From Bacteroides sp. UBA7335 (lineage in GTDB: Bacteria > Bacteroidota > Bacteroidia > Bacteroidales > Bacteroidaceae), in contig DKPL01000083.1 of assembly GCA_002471185.1 (NCBI GenBank), positions 1 through 40,132 of the forward strand: DNA of 40,132 bases, given 5' to 3'. Under the pieces are notes generated by a model. It did not search any database. It was given only the letters and a program-made list of their open reading frames with translations, and had not been told where the DNA came from. Made by a program: the position numbers and the translations under genes. Shown one piece after another: positions 7,242 to 15,739 of the stretch (the first letter of the stretch is position 1; each line of letters begins with the position of its first letter).

Positions 7242-9491
7242 TTAAAGCTCATTTTCTGTTTGGAATTTACGGCTAACCTTCATCAGATTGATGGTATAGG
7301 TTACTACATTTTGAGCTTCTTGTACCATGGTTAAGTAGATCATGCTTACTCTAATGCTTCCCTTCTGAGTCTGAATGCGTTGCAATTCTTGACGCTTCAA
7401 GTGCGAAAGGAGTCCATTAAGCTCGTTGGCTCGTTTGGTGTCGTTGACTATATCTGTATAGTTGTTAGCCTCTAATTTCACTCTACAGTCGTGAATTAAG
7501 CTAGTGATTGCCTCTGCAGCATCTCCATACTCACCTTTTTGAATGGCATCAAGCGAAGTGAAATTGTTGTCAATATGCTCTAAGCAAGGTTCGCATAAGC
7601 GAGCAATACTATAAACTAACTCACTTGCAAAATCATTCCCCTGATAGTAGTACAATCCTTTATCGAGTACGGTTTTGTTATCAAGTTTTGACATAGCCAA
7701 TGTGCCCGAACGCTTCATTTGTTTAATCAGCTGCTTCTCAAACTTAGCCGATCCCATGGCACGTCTTAGTCCTCTAAGGTTTTCGTGTAAGAATGAAGTA
7801 ACAGTCAGGTTGAAATTGTTTTCAGCATACTCAAGCACTTTTGTTAACTCCTCACGAGTATGTTGACGCATTAACTGAAGGGTTTCGTCGCTGTCTGAGC
7901 TTTGCATCAATTGCTTTAATGTTTCGCTCTTTTGTTCTTTTTGTTTTTTTCTCTTGTAGATGATTTGGCTACGAATCAAACTCAATACAGCCAATCCAAT
8001 CATGACTACTATAGCGATAGTGCCACCGAAGTGAATAATTAAGGCTACGATAAAACAGATTGTAAAAGCTGCACCTGCTGTAATAAACCAGCCACCAATA
8101 ACGCTCAATACACCTGTGATGCGATATACGGCAGAGTCACGGCCCCATGCACGGTCTGAAAGTGAAGTACCCATAGCTACCATGAAGGTTACATAAGTAG
8201 TAGATAGTGGTAATTTCATTGAAGTACCTAATGCAATAAGTAAGCCTGCCAACACAAGATTAACAGAGGCACGTACCAAGTCGAAAGCTGCCCCATCGGC
8301 AATGATGGCTTCATCTTTGCGGAATCGTTTATTAATCCAATCTTTCAATCCTTCAGGTACCCCTTTTGTTATTCCATTTGCTACATTCATGCTAATGCGT
8401 ACTAACGTACGTGCTATGGGTGTGCTACCAAAAGTCTCTTCGCCTTCGTCTTGGCGAGATAGATTTACTGATGTTTTAATAACGTTGTGTGCTTTCTTTG
8501 AAGTAGAAAGTGCAATAACCATTATCAATCCGGCACCAAACAAGAAGTACCAGGGAGTACGTGCCGAGCCCAATAATGAAGTCATTAAGAATCCATCCGG
8601 ACCTACTGCTTGACCGTTAGTGGTAAAGTCAATAAAAGATGAATAACCTGCTAAAGGTACACCGATAAAGTTTACCAAGTCATTGCCGGCAAATGCCATT
8701 GCCAATGAAAAAGTACCTAGCAATACAATAACTTTGAAGACATTTACTTTACACCAGTGCAAAATCTGCATTAAAATCGTGAAGAAAGCAAACGAGCAAC
8801 CTACTAGCATCCAAGTGTTTTGTTGTACCCACACTTTGTTTTCGGGAGTCATAAATGCTGTATCTTTAAACCCTTTGATTAACATGAAGTAGATAATTGC
8901 AGTTGCTGCAATACCACCAAAAATACCAATGGAGTACTTCATGTGTTTTTTATAGTTGAAGGTGAATAGGGTACGTGTTATCCATTGCACCAGCATACCG
9001 AAGAAGAAGGCGATGACTACGGATAAGAAGATACCCATGATGACCGACAGGGCTTTGTCGGTATTGATTAAATCACCTAAGTTTAAAGCGTCGTTTTGAT
9101 TTACTTTGATTAGTGCCAGTGCTAAAGTACCTCCAAGCAACTCGAATACCAATGATACGGTAGTTGAAGTAGGCATCCCCATTGAGTTAAAGACGTCTAG
9201 TAGTACTACGTCGGTTAACATCACTGCCAGCAGTATACACATAATCTCGGCAAAATAGAAATGCTCAGGTTGGTATATACCATGCCGAGCAATATCCATC
9301 ATTCCGTTTGATAATGATGCACCTACAAATACGCCAATACCTGCTATGATAAGTACTGTGCGAAAAGAGGCTGATTTGGCGCCAACTGCTGAGTTTAAAA
9401 AGTTAACGGCATCGTTACTAACCCCAACAACCAAGTCGAATATGGCTAGGGCGAATAAAAATATGACGATGCATAGATAAATAGTCTCCAT
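7242..9491 (-). CDS. PiT-family inorganic phosphate transporter with PhoU-like C-terminal domain
   Basis: A 749-residue inner-membrane transporter, probably a phosphate symporter. The two inverted PiT signature motifs are visible: VGVSNDAVNF with N26-D27, and FAGNDLVNF with N270-D271. Other family marks are MGMPTSTTVSLVFELLGG and KLPLSTTYV. Roughly ten or more membrane helices run to about residue 510. After that comes a soluble helical region of about 230 residues whose last part (SIRVSMIYLTMVQEAQNVVTY) looks like a PhoU-type regulatory bundle fused to the permease. The long hydrophilic insert around residues 330-395 is also unusual compared with short PiT proteins. It lies 65 bp downstream of ppk on the same strand, which suggests co-transcription of phosphate uptake and polyphosphate storage. 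Confidence 0.9.
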   Translation of the reverse strand: METIYLCIVIFLFALAIFDLVVGVSNDAVNFLNSAVGAKSASFRTVLIIAGIGVFVGASLSNGMMDIARHGIYQPEHFYFAEIMCILLAVMLTDVVLLDVFNSMGMPTSTTVSLVFELLGGTLALALIKVNQNDALNLGDLINTDKALSVIMGIFLSVVIAFFFGMLVQWITRTLFTFNYKKHMKYSIGIFGGIAATAIIYFMLIKGFKDTAFMTPENKVWVQQNTWMLVGCSFAFFTILMQILHWCKVNVFKVIVLLGTFSLAMAFAGNDLVNFIGVPLAGYSSFIDFTTNGQAVGPDGFLMTSLLGSARTPWYFLFGAGLIMVIALSTSKKAHNVIKTSVNLSRQDEGEETFGSTPIARTLVRISMNVANGITKGVPEGLKDWINKRFRKDEAIIADGAAFDLVRASVNLVLAGLLIALGTSMKLPLSTTYVTFMVAMGTSLSDRAWGRDSAVYRITGVLSVIGGWFITAGAAFTICFIVALIIHFGGTIAIVVMIGLAVLSLIRSQIIYKRKKQKEQKSETLKQLMQSSDSDETLQLMRQHTREELTKVLEYAENNFNLTVTSFLHENLRGLRRAMGSAKFEKQLIKQMKRSGTLAMSKLDNKTVLDKGLYYYQGNDFASELVYSIARLCEPCLEHIDNNFTSLDAIQKGEYGDAAEAITSLIHDCRVKLEANNYTDIVNDTKRANELNGLLSHLKRQELQRIQTQKGSIRVSMIYLTMVQEAQNVVTYTINLMKVSRKFQTENEL

Positions 9492-9556
9492 ATAAATGTA
9501 TTATGTTATTGCTTGCAAAGGACGAATAAGTGTATTGCAAGAAAGTGTCATACATA

Positions 9557-11632
9557 TTACAATGGTGTTTCATTTTTCTTTTTTAAGTAATTATAAAAAC
9601 TATATTGTGCTCGTATCGAGTACCCCTTTGATTTTGTCTTGAATAAATTATTCAGATTCTCATCGACAAAGCATGCTTTTTCGTTGTCACTCAATTGTAT
9701 ATCAAGCATATCGATGACCTCTTGTTTGATGTCAGGATCTAATATCGGAGTTACAGCTTCGATGCGTCGATAGAGATTGCGGCGCATCCAATCGGGCGAC
9801 CCGCAATATATTTTTGGACGTCCATTATTGCCAAAATACCAGATGCGCGCATGCTCTAAAAAACTATCAACTATGCGTGTTACACGAATGTTTCGACTGT
9901 ATGTTTGCCCGGGTATCAAGCAGCAAATGCCACGAATGATTAAGTCTATTTTTACTCCTTGTTGTGATGCCTCATATAATCTATTAATCATGATAGGATC
10001 TTGTAGAGCATTCATTTTCAGGATTATTCGTCCAATTTTGCCTTGTTGTGCTAGCTCTATCTCATGATCAATCAGTTTGTTGAGTTCTGTAATCAGATTG
10101 AAACGTGCTACTAGCAAGTTGTGAAATTTAGGATTTTCTTTTCCTTGCAACGTATGAAACAAGGCGTGCAAATCGTGTGTGATTTTAGGATTGCAAGTGA
10201 AGAGTCCGCAGTCGGCATATACTGCTGCAGTCTTCTCATTGAAGTTTCCTGTACCAATATATGCAAAGTCGCACATCTTTTCGTGGTCATTACTTTTGCG
10301 CCTGATTAGTGCCACCTTTGCATGCACCTTCAATCCCGGCAGACTATAGATGATTTTTATTCCGGCTGCCTTCATCATTTCCGCATTAGCCAAGTTGTTC
10401 TCTTCATCGAAACGAGCTTTTAACTCAACAAATACCGTTACCTTTTTTTTGTTTTGAGCTGCCGATATCAATGCATTAATTACAGCAGAGTTTTCAGCAA
10501 CCCGGTATTGGGTTACCATAATCTCACGAGTTGCCGGGTCGTGAACCGCTTCAACTAGAAACTGGATGAAGTGCTCGAACGAATGATAAGGATAATGCAA
10601 TAGCAAGTCCTTTTGTTGTACATAGTTGAAAATAGAACCTCGCTCATCCAAGAAGTTTAGCTTCATTGGCTTAGGTTTTTCAATCTTTTGTAACTGTTTG
10701 CTAGGGTTGGGCAAATAGCGTAGATCTTCTAAGTTTAAGTGTTTATCGCCCGGCACTAGCTCATCGCGATTGATGCTAAATGCATCGACTAGGAAGTCAA
10801 GAAAATCTTTAGGCATTTGTCGGTCATATACAAATCGGCAAACAGCACCTATCTTTCTCTTTTTCACCTTTTTCTTAACTTGCTCTACAATGTCGGCTGT
10901 GCTAGCAGAGTCATCAATTAGAATATCGGCATCACGTGATATCTTGATGCAAAAGCTACTATCAACATCATAACCCGGAAATATCATATCAATGTTTGCC
11001 TTTATAATCTCTTCTATATACATGATGTAGTAATTGCCTTCGTGTGGCGGGAGTTCGATAAACCGAGGCACCTTACTATAAGGCAGTTTCATTACAAAGT
11101 ACTGTATATGGTCGGGGGCGTTAGGCCCTTTATCATGCGATAGTAACCTAACTGCCAAGTATAAACGGTTGTCGCGCAAAAAAGAAACCACTTTATTTTT
11201 ATATACAGGTACCGGCTGTAGAAAAGGGAATATCTCTTCGCGAAAGAACTTCTTGATAAACTCTTTCTGAAACGATGCAACATCGTGGTCTTGATAGAAA
11301 ATGATATGATTTTTGCGCAAAGCCGGTAAAATTTTACCCTCAAAGATGCGGACACGATCTTCTAGCTGACGATTTACCTCATTATTGATATCCTCGAGTA
11401 GTATAGCTGCCGATTGCACTGTTTCCTCATCATTCCGGGTAGCACCCGAGGCAATGGCTTTATGGTCGGCAACACGTATCTTATAAAACTCTTCTAGATT
11501 GGAAGAGTAGATAGAGATAAAGTTGATGCGTTCATACAAAGGCAATTTATCGTCATTAGCTTCGAGCAAAACCCGATAATTGAAAGAAAGCCAACTAATA
11601 TCACGCCTAAAGTATTGATATTTATTTTCCAT
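9557..11632 (-). CDS. ppk: Polyphosphate kinase 1
   Basis: A 691-residue Ppk1, which reversibly transfers the gamma phosphate of ATP to inorganic polyphosphate. The two catalytic histidines can be placed: H437 in LKVHAKVALI (autophosphorylated; H435 in E. coli) and H594 in DSFLEHARIWYFGN (H592 in E. coli). Also seen are FRRDISWLSFNYRVL at the N-terminus, NLEEFYKIRVADHK, and the tail GSPDWMRRNLYRRIE. The start is ATG 11630-11632. An upstream in-frame extension of 16 codons was rejected because it runs through the promoter, does not look like the family and is not needed for the usual length. It is followed 65 bp later by the PiT transporter. The promoter is tightly packed against that of the divergent phosphodiesterase. 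Confidence 0.95.
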   Translation of the reverse strand: MENKYQYFRRDISWLSFNYRVLLEANDDKLPLYERINFISIYSSNLEEFYKIRVADHKAIASGATRNDEETVQSAAILLEDINNEVNRQLEDRVRIFEGKILPALRKNHIIFYQDHDVASFQKEFIKKFFREEIFPFLQPVPVYKNKVVSFLRDNRLYLAVRLLSHDKGPNAPDHIQYFVMKLPYSKVPRFIELPPHEGNYYIMYIEEIIKANIDMIFPGYDVDSSFCIKISRDADILIDDSASTADIVEQVKKKVKKRKIGAVCRFVYDRQMPKDFLDFLVDAFSINRDELVPGDKHLNLEDLRYLPNPSKQLQKIEKPKPMKLNFLDERGSIFNYVQQKDLLLHYPYHSFEHFIQFLVEAVHDPATREIMVTQYRVAENSAVINALISAAQNKKKVTVFVELKARFDEENNLANAEMMKAAGIKIIYSLPGLKVHAKVALIRRKSNDHEKMCDFAYIGTGNFNEKTAAVYADCGLFTCNPKITHDLHALFHTLQGKENPKFHNLLVARFNLITELNKLIDHEIELAQQGKIGRIILKMNALQDPIMINRLYEASQQGVKIDLIIRGICCLIPGQTYSRNIRVTRIVDSFLEHARIWYFGNNGRPKIYCGSPDWMRRNLYRRIEAVTPILDPDIKQEVIDMLDIQLSDNEKACFVDENLNNLFKTKSKGYSIRAQYSFYNYLKKKNETPL

Positions 11633-11649
11633 AGTGTTAAGATTACGCT

Positions 11650-11657
11650 CAAATATA
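11650..11657 (-). promoter_or_regulatory. Putative -7 promoter element of ppk
   Basis: The minus strand reads TATATTTG, a perfect TAnnTTTG. The predicted start near 11646 leaves a leader of about 13 nt before the ppk ATG. Only 2 bp separate it from the plus-strand element of the divergent gene. Confidence 0.55.
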
Positions 11658-11659
11658 AA

Positions 11660-11667
11660 TACCTTTG
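11660..11667 (+). promoter_or_regulatory. Putative -7 promoter element of the phosphodiesterase gene
   Basis: TACCTTTG matches TAnnTTTG and lies 19 bp before the ATG at 11687, giving a leader of about 16 nt. A clear -33 box is not seen. Confidence 0.55.
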
Positions 11668-11686
11668 TGCAGATAAACAACTTATT

Positions 11687-12178
11687 ATGGTGAAAATTGG
11701 AATCTTATCAGATACGCATGCTTTTTGGGATGAAAAGTATTTGCAGTATTTCGAATCTTGCGATGAAATATGGCATGCCGGCGATATTGGCTCATTAGAA
11801 GTTGCCCAACGCTTGAATGCTTTTAGACCCCTACGGGCTGTTTATGGTAATATTGATGGTCAGGATATTCGACGCTTATTTCCTATGGTCAACCGTTTTA
11901 CCATTGACAATACAGAAGTCCTTATAAAACACATTGGAGGATATCCTGGCAATTATGATCCATCCATTGCAGGTTCCTTGATGGTGCGTCCGCCCAAACT
12001 TTTTATTAGCGGTCACTCGCATATCTTAAAGGTGAAATACGATAAAACACTCGATATGCTTCACATCAATCCGGGTGCAGCGGGCAAACAAGGGTTTCAT
12101 AAAGTACGTACATTGGTGCGTGTCACCATTGATAATGGCAGTTTTAAAGATTTAGAGGTTGTAGAGCTGGCAGGATAG
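11687..12178 (+). CDS. YfcE-type phosphodiesterase (calcineurin-like)
   Basis: A 163-residue cytoplasmic metallophosphoesterase of the YfcE/MJ0936 group, which act as metal-dependent phosphodiesterases with unsettled natural substrates. The metal-binding motifs are in order: ILSDTH (D and H near residues 9-11), WHAGDIG, VYGNIDG (the GN[ID] motif), IKHIGGYPG, and FISGHSH near the C-terminus. The start ATG at 11687 was chosen because VKIGILSDTH begins directly there. A 24-codon upstream extension crosses the promoters and overlaps ppk. It is divergent from ppk; whether it has any part in phosphate metabolism is unknown. Confidence 0.9.
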   Translation: MVKIGILSDTHAFWDEKYLQYFESCDEIWHAGDIGSLEVAQRLNAFRPLRAVYGNIDGQDIRRLFPMVNRFTIDNTEVLIKHIGGYPGNYDPSIAGSLMVRPPKLFISGHSHILKVKYDKTLDMLHINPGAAGKQGFHKVRTLVRVTIDNGSFKDLEVVELAG

Positions 12179-12627
12179 TTGCTTGTGAAACAAAAAGCTT
12201 TTAAAACTTTTCGTATTTGTTCTTTTATGTCTTATCGCCTTATCTATTTTATGGTTTGGTAAAATATAATAACTGTTATGACTCTGTTTTAGAGTTGTAG
12301 GTCATGCTTGATTCAGTTGCTAGGCATTTGCTTGCTACTTTGTGCATCTCTATCCGCACTATGGTGCATCTATATATTCATCCCAGTGCAGATAGAGGCG
12401 CACTACCTCTTTCTGTTTTTCCCTTTTTAGCGTTTTTACGACAATGCTAGGTCGTCTCTTCTTAACTGCTGCTGTGTGATTAAATATTTACTCTATTCTT
12501 TTAAATAATATGTTTCTTAATCAAAAAAGACTTTTTTGTATTACCAGTTGATTGATACAATTAGTAGTATTGTTAGTTTCAGATCAAAATACTATAGATT
12601 TAATTTCTTTATAAGGAAAAAGTTGAT
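12179..12627. other. Non-coding gap before the LruC-like gene
   Basis: About 450 bp with no credible start-to-stop gene. It holds the inverted repeat at 12342-12403 and, at 12189-12269, an in-frame hydrophobic peptide stretch without a start codon, probably decayed or accidental. No terminator hairpin is obvious right after the phosphodiesterase gene. Confidence 0.5.
12342..12403. repeat. Inverted repeat, 18-bp arms
   Basis: The arm gtgcatctctatccgcac (12342-12359) and the reverse complement of gtgcagatagaggcgcac (12386-12403) match at 15 of 18 positions, around a 26-bp spacer that itself holds another gtgcatct. It is more GC-rich than the flanks. There is no T run right after it, so a simple terminator is not favoured; it may be a structured RNA or a repeat remnant. 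Confidence 0.65.
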
Positions 12628-12635
12628 TATTTTTG
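12628..12635 (+). promoter_or_regulatory. Putative -7 promoter element of the LruC-like gene
   Basis: TATTTTTG matches TAnnTTTG and lies 45 bp upstream of the ATG at 12681. It suggests that the promoter is still intact although the reading frame has a stop at codon 3. Confidence 0.5.
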
Positions 12636-12680
12636 CCAATGATTTGTATATCATGCTAAACTATTAAAGACTTATTAATT

Positions 12681-13688
12681 ATGAAATAAACGTTTTTATT
12701 ACTGTTCTCGCTTTTATTTTTAGGCTCGTGTATCGATACAGATGCGAATCTTTACGAAGATGAGGTTAGTAACCTTGTTATTGATGAGCGGTTTACGATG
12801 GAAGAATCTTACGATGTTCCATTGCAATCAGACAAAGTAACTGTTGTGGTATCGCAAGGAGATACATTGGCCATTACAGATATCCCCTTGACCATCAAAG
12901 TGCCTACCAATGTTCCTACTCGCTCGGAGCATCTTGAGGTTACCTTTGTAGACTACTCAAAACTTCCTGCTTTTGAACGTGGCAGTTATATTGCTGCTAA
13001 TTATTATTTACTTCTGTTTGAAGATAGCTTTAATGCTGATTATGATTATAATGACTTTGTAGCACAAGTAGCGTTTGAGATGAGAGGAAATAAGTATAAT
13101 AGGCGTTTGGCATTGTGGGTACGTGGGTTTGCTTTAGGAAGCTCTAAAACACTAGGTTTTGGCTTTACAGATGCGAATGGTGACAACTATATGTTGAGTG
13201 ATGATGTTCGTCTTGACTACTTTAGCAACCAACAAGGTTTTCTTAATACAGAGTCAGGAAAGAAGTTTGTGCCCGGCATTGAATCTGTAGCTGGTAAAGC
13301 TAGCGAAGAACGTGATGGTAAAAACTATGTGTATAGCAATGTACATGGCAAAATGTCTGGTGGTGGATATGTGGCTTACTATAAAAAATTAAAGCCTAAC
13401 ATTAGCCATGGTAATAAGTGGAACAGTTTATCTTTTTTTATTACTGTTGAAGATGGAAAGAAAATTTATATTGCTTCTATTGACCAAGAACTTGGAAATA
13501 GATGCCCTTATGGGTTAGCGTTGCACAAATATTCGGGTGAGGTAAGCTATCCTATCGAAAAAACATATATGCAGAATGCATACCCATTGTTTGATAACTG
13601 GATTAATGGCGAAGTTAAAGACTGGACTAGTGAAATCAATAAATCAGCTTGTTATACAATTAATGAAGATTACTTGTTTGCTCTTTAA
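12681..13688 (+). pseudogene. LruC/DUF4842-like lipoprotein with TAA at codon 3
   Basis: From ATG 12681 the frame reads Met-Lys-stop (TAA 12687-12689), then continues open and in frame to the TAA at 13686-13688. Past the stop it encodes TFLLLFSLLFLGSC, a lipoprotein signal with a good lipobox, then an acidic linker and about 300 residues. The body contains LLLFEDSFNADYDYNDFV, the ED...DYDYND motif typical of LruC/DUF4842-type surface proteins, followed by beta-rich sequence. A single AAA-to-TAA change would explain the stop: the ancestral start would be MKKTFLL. The next ATG in frame (12798) would yield a 296-residue protein without the signal and probably mislocalised. Promoter, signal and body all look intact, so the change is recent, a sequencing error, or bypassed by an unusual start. 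It overlaps menA tail to tail by 4 bp. Confidence 0.7.
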
Positions 13689-14578
13689 CAAAAGGCTATA
13701 GCTGCTGACAGCATAACACTTAATAACAGCATATTGCGCGAACTTTCGCCCAATATGCTGTTTAGTTTTTTACCACTGTGTATTTTTATCATTTTGCGCC
13801 AAGTTGATATATGTAGTATTAAGTAAATCAATGTAACAACCATAATAATTACTCCTTTCTGCGGAATAAAGGTTAAGCAAAGCACTGAAGCTGCAACTCC
13901 TAATGCTAAATAGAGGTAACTACCAAAGCGCTCTCCCATACGAACTATAATTGTTCTTTTTCCACTTTTCGCATCCTCATCCCGATCTCGATAATTGTTT
14001 ACTACCAGCAGTGTATCTACTATCAATCCGCAGATTAAAGAGGCGATTGTGACTTCTATAGACCATCCCAAAGCTTGCACATAATAGGTACCACCTACAG
14101 GCACAAACCCGAAAAATACAATAACCAATAAATCGCCCCAACCATTGTATGATAGCGGGTAAGGACCTGTGGTGTAGCAAAACGCAAATACCACACAAAG
14201 TAGTCCTACCATAATTAACTCCCAACCGGCATAAAGTAATAATGTACACCCCAATATGCATGCTAATGTAATCGTAATTATAATTCCCCACTTCATAGCC
14301 TTTGGCGATATCCATCCTTGTGAACATGCTCTTTCGGGACCAAGTCTGTCTTCTCGATCTGTTCCTTTAAGGTAATCAAACAAGTCGTTGATAAAATTGG
14401 CTGCAATTTGCATGAGTGAAGCAAAAAGCAGACAGATAAGTGCAGGAAACCATTGAAAATGTCCGGCTGCATAGGCCAATGCCGTTCCTAAAATTACGGG
14501 AGTAACTGCTCCTGCAAGAGTTTTGGGGCGTGCAGCAAGCAGCCAAGCTTGTATTGAGTTGGGTTTAACTTCGTTCAT
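13685..14578 (-). CDS. menA: 1,4-dihydroxy-2-naphthoate polyprenyltransferase
   Basis: A 297-residue UbiA-superfamily membrane enzyme that attaches the polyprenyl chain to 1,4-dihydroxy-2-naphthoate in menaquinone synthesis. Both Asp-rich motifs that bind Mg-diphosphate are seen: NFINDLFDYLKGTDREDR near residues 61-78, and VNNYRDRDEDAKSGKRT near 193-209, which has the MenA form. The start LLAARPKTL is also typical. About eight or nine membrane helices follow from hydrophobicity. The -7 element ends only 5 nt before the ATG, so the transcript may be nearly leaderless. The other men genes are not in this window. It is convergent with the LruC-like gene. Confidence 0.94.
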   Translation of the reverse strand: MNEVKPNSIQAWLLAARPKTLAGAVTPVILGTALAYAAGHFQWFPALICLLFASLMQIAANFINDLFDYLKGTDREDRLGPERACSQGWISPKAMKWGIIITITLACILGCTLLLYAGWELIMVGLLCVVFAFCYTTGPYPLSYNGWGDLLVIVFFGFVPVGGTYYVQALGWSIEVTIASLICGLIVDTLLVVNNYRDRDEDAKSGKRTIIVRMGERFGSYLYLALGVAASVLCLTFIPQKGVIIMVVTLIYLILHISTWRKMIKIHSGKKLNSILGESSRNMLLLSVMLSAAIAFC

Positions 14579-14583
14579 GTTTG

Positions 14584-14591
14584 CAAAGATA
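14584..14591 (-). promoter_or_regulatory. Putative -7 promoter element of menA, very close to the ATG
   Basis: The minus strand reads TATCTTTG, a perfect TAnnTTTG, followed by CAAAC and then the menA ATG. With the usual 3-7 nt to the start point, the leader would be 0-2 nt. Confidence 0.5.
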
Positions 14592-14652
14592 TAGCTTTTT
14601 AGACTATCTTTAGCCTCTCAAAGGTTTAATCATTTCAATATATATATTGCCA

Positions 14653-15453
14653 ATGAAGTCTTGTCTTTATCAACTTCTACTAATATCCACTCTTGCTCTG
14701 TTTAGCTCTTGTGCTTCAATTCGCGTTCAGAAGTATAATTTTGTTGCTCAAGATATTCCGCTTACTTTTGATAGCTGTCGTATTGCTTTCGTATCCGATC
14801 TTCATTATAAAAGTTTGTTGAAAGAGAAAGGTTTAAAAAAGCTAGTCGACTTGTTAAAGTCTCAACAGCCCGACTTGCTACTGCTTGGAGGCGATTATCA
14901 AGAAGGGTGTCGCTATGTTGCACCTTTGTTCAACTCATTGGCTAGTGTTAAACCACCTTTGGGTACTTATGCCGTAATGGGCAATAACGATTATGAACGG
15001 TGTTATCAAGAGATAGTGGAAAGTATGATGCTAAATGATATTCATTTACTAGAGCATCGCACCGATACGATTTGGAAAAATCATGAGTTTATCTTACTCT
15101 CGGGGGTGCGCAATCCTTTCGATTTGAATCAGAACGGAATTTCACCTACACTGTCACTGCGTCCCACAGATTTTGTTATCCTTTTGGTTCATACCCCCGA
15201 TTATGCCGAAGACGTATCAATAGAAAATACCGATTTAGTATTGGCCGGTCATACCCATGGTGGACAAGTTAAAATATTTGGTTATGCACCATTAGTGCCT
15301 TCACGGTATGGTCGCAGATTCTTAACCGGATTAAAATACAACTCTGCAGGTACGCCAATTATCATAACCAATGGTGTAGGAACCTCGCAGCGCAATATCC
15401 GTATTGGAGCACGTGCCGAGGTTGTAATTATAACATTACTTCATTCACGTTGA
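14653..15453 (+). CDS. Lipoprotein metallophosphoesterase (YkuE-like)
   Basis: A 266-residue calcineurin-like phosphoesterase with a lipoprotein signal: hydrophobic YQLLLISTLALF, lipobox SSC with Cys at residue 20, so it is membrane-anchored outside the cytoplasm. The dinuclear metal motifs are present in order: FVSDLHY, LLGGDYQ, GNNDYE, VHTPDYA and AGHTHGGQV. This set is typical of the YkuE/LpxG-like group acting on membrane or envelope substrates; the substrate here is unknown. The start ATG 14653 was chosen over an in-frame TTG two codons upstream because it gives the signal peptide directly. It is divergent from menA, with a 74-bp gap. Confidence 0.88.
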   Translation: MKSCLYQLLLISTLALFSSCASIRVQKYNFVAQDIPLTFDSCRIAFVSDLHYKSLLKEKGLKKLVDLLKSQQPDLLLLGGDYQEGCRYVAPLFNSLASVKPPLGTYAVMGNNDYERCYQEIVESMMLNDIHLLEHRTDTIWKNHEFILLSGVRNPFDLNQNGISPTLSLRPTDFVILLVHTPDYAEDVSIENTDLVLAGHTHGGQVKIFGYAPLVPSRYGRRFLTGLKYNSAGTPIIITNGVGTSQRNIRIGARAEVVIITLLHSR

Positions 15454-15525
15454 TATTTAACATACTCTTTGCAAACTATTACCTACCACATCTGTTTCTA
15501 TTTGAAATATTAAAAACGTTGAGTC

Positions 15526-15735
15526 ATGGAAAATGAAGAAAAATCTCCAACACTAACTGTTTTACACAATGGTCCTTATATTGTAGAAGGAAAATTAAAA
15601 ATGGTTGATAAAGATGGTAAAGAGGTTATATTAGAAGGTAAAACGGCATTGTGTCGTTGTGGACACTCTCATCACAAACCTTATTGTGATGGTACCCATG
15701 TTAAAATTCATTTTGATGATACTGCAGACCTTTAA
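15526..15735 (+). CDS. CDGSH iron-sulfur domain protein
   Basis: A 69-residue cytoplasmic protein with one CDGSH motif. The [2Fe-2S] ligands follow the family pattern C-x-C-x8-C-x3-H: C43, C45, C54 and H58, within CRCGHSHHKPYCDGTH. CDGSH proteins are labile-cluster redox or cluster-transfer proteins; the partner here is unknown. The N-terminal half (TVLHNGPYIVEGKLKMVD) is beta-rich, like other short bacterial members. It lies 72 bp after the metallophosphoesterase on the same strand and may be co-transcribed. A long inverted repeat begins 5 bp after its stop. Confidence 0.93.
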   Translation: MENEEKSPTLTVLHNGPYIVEGKLKMVDKDGKEVILEGKTALCRCGHSHHKPYCDGTHVKIHFDDTADL

Positions 15736-15739
15736 TATA

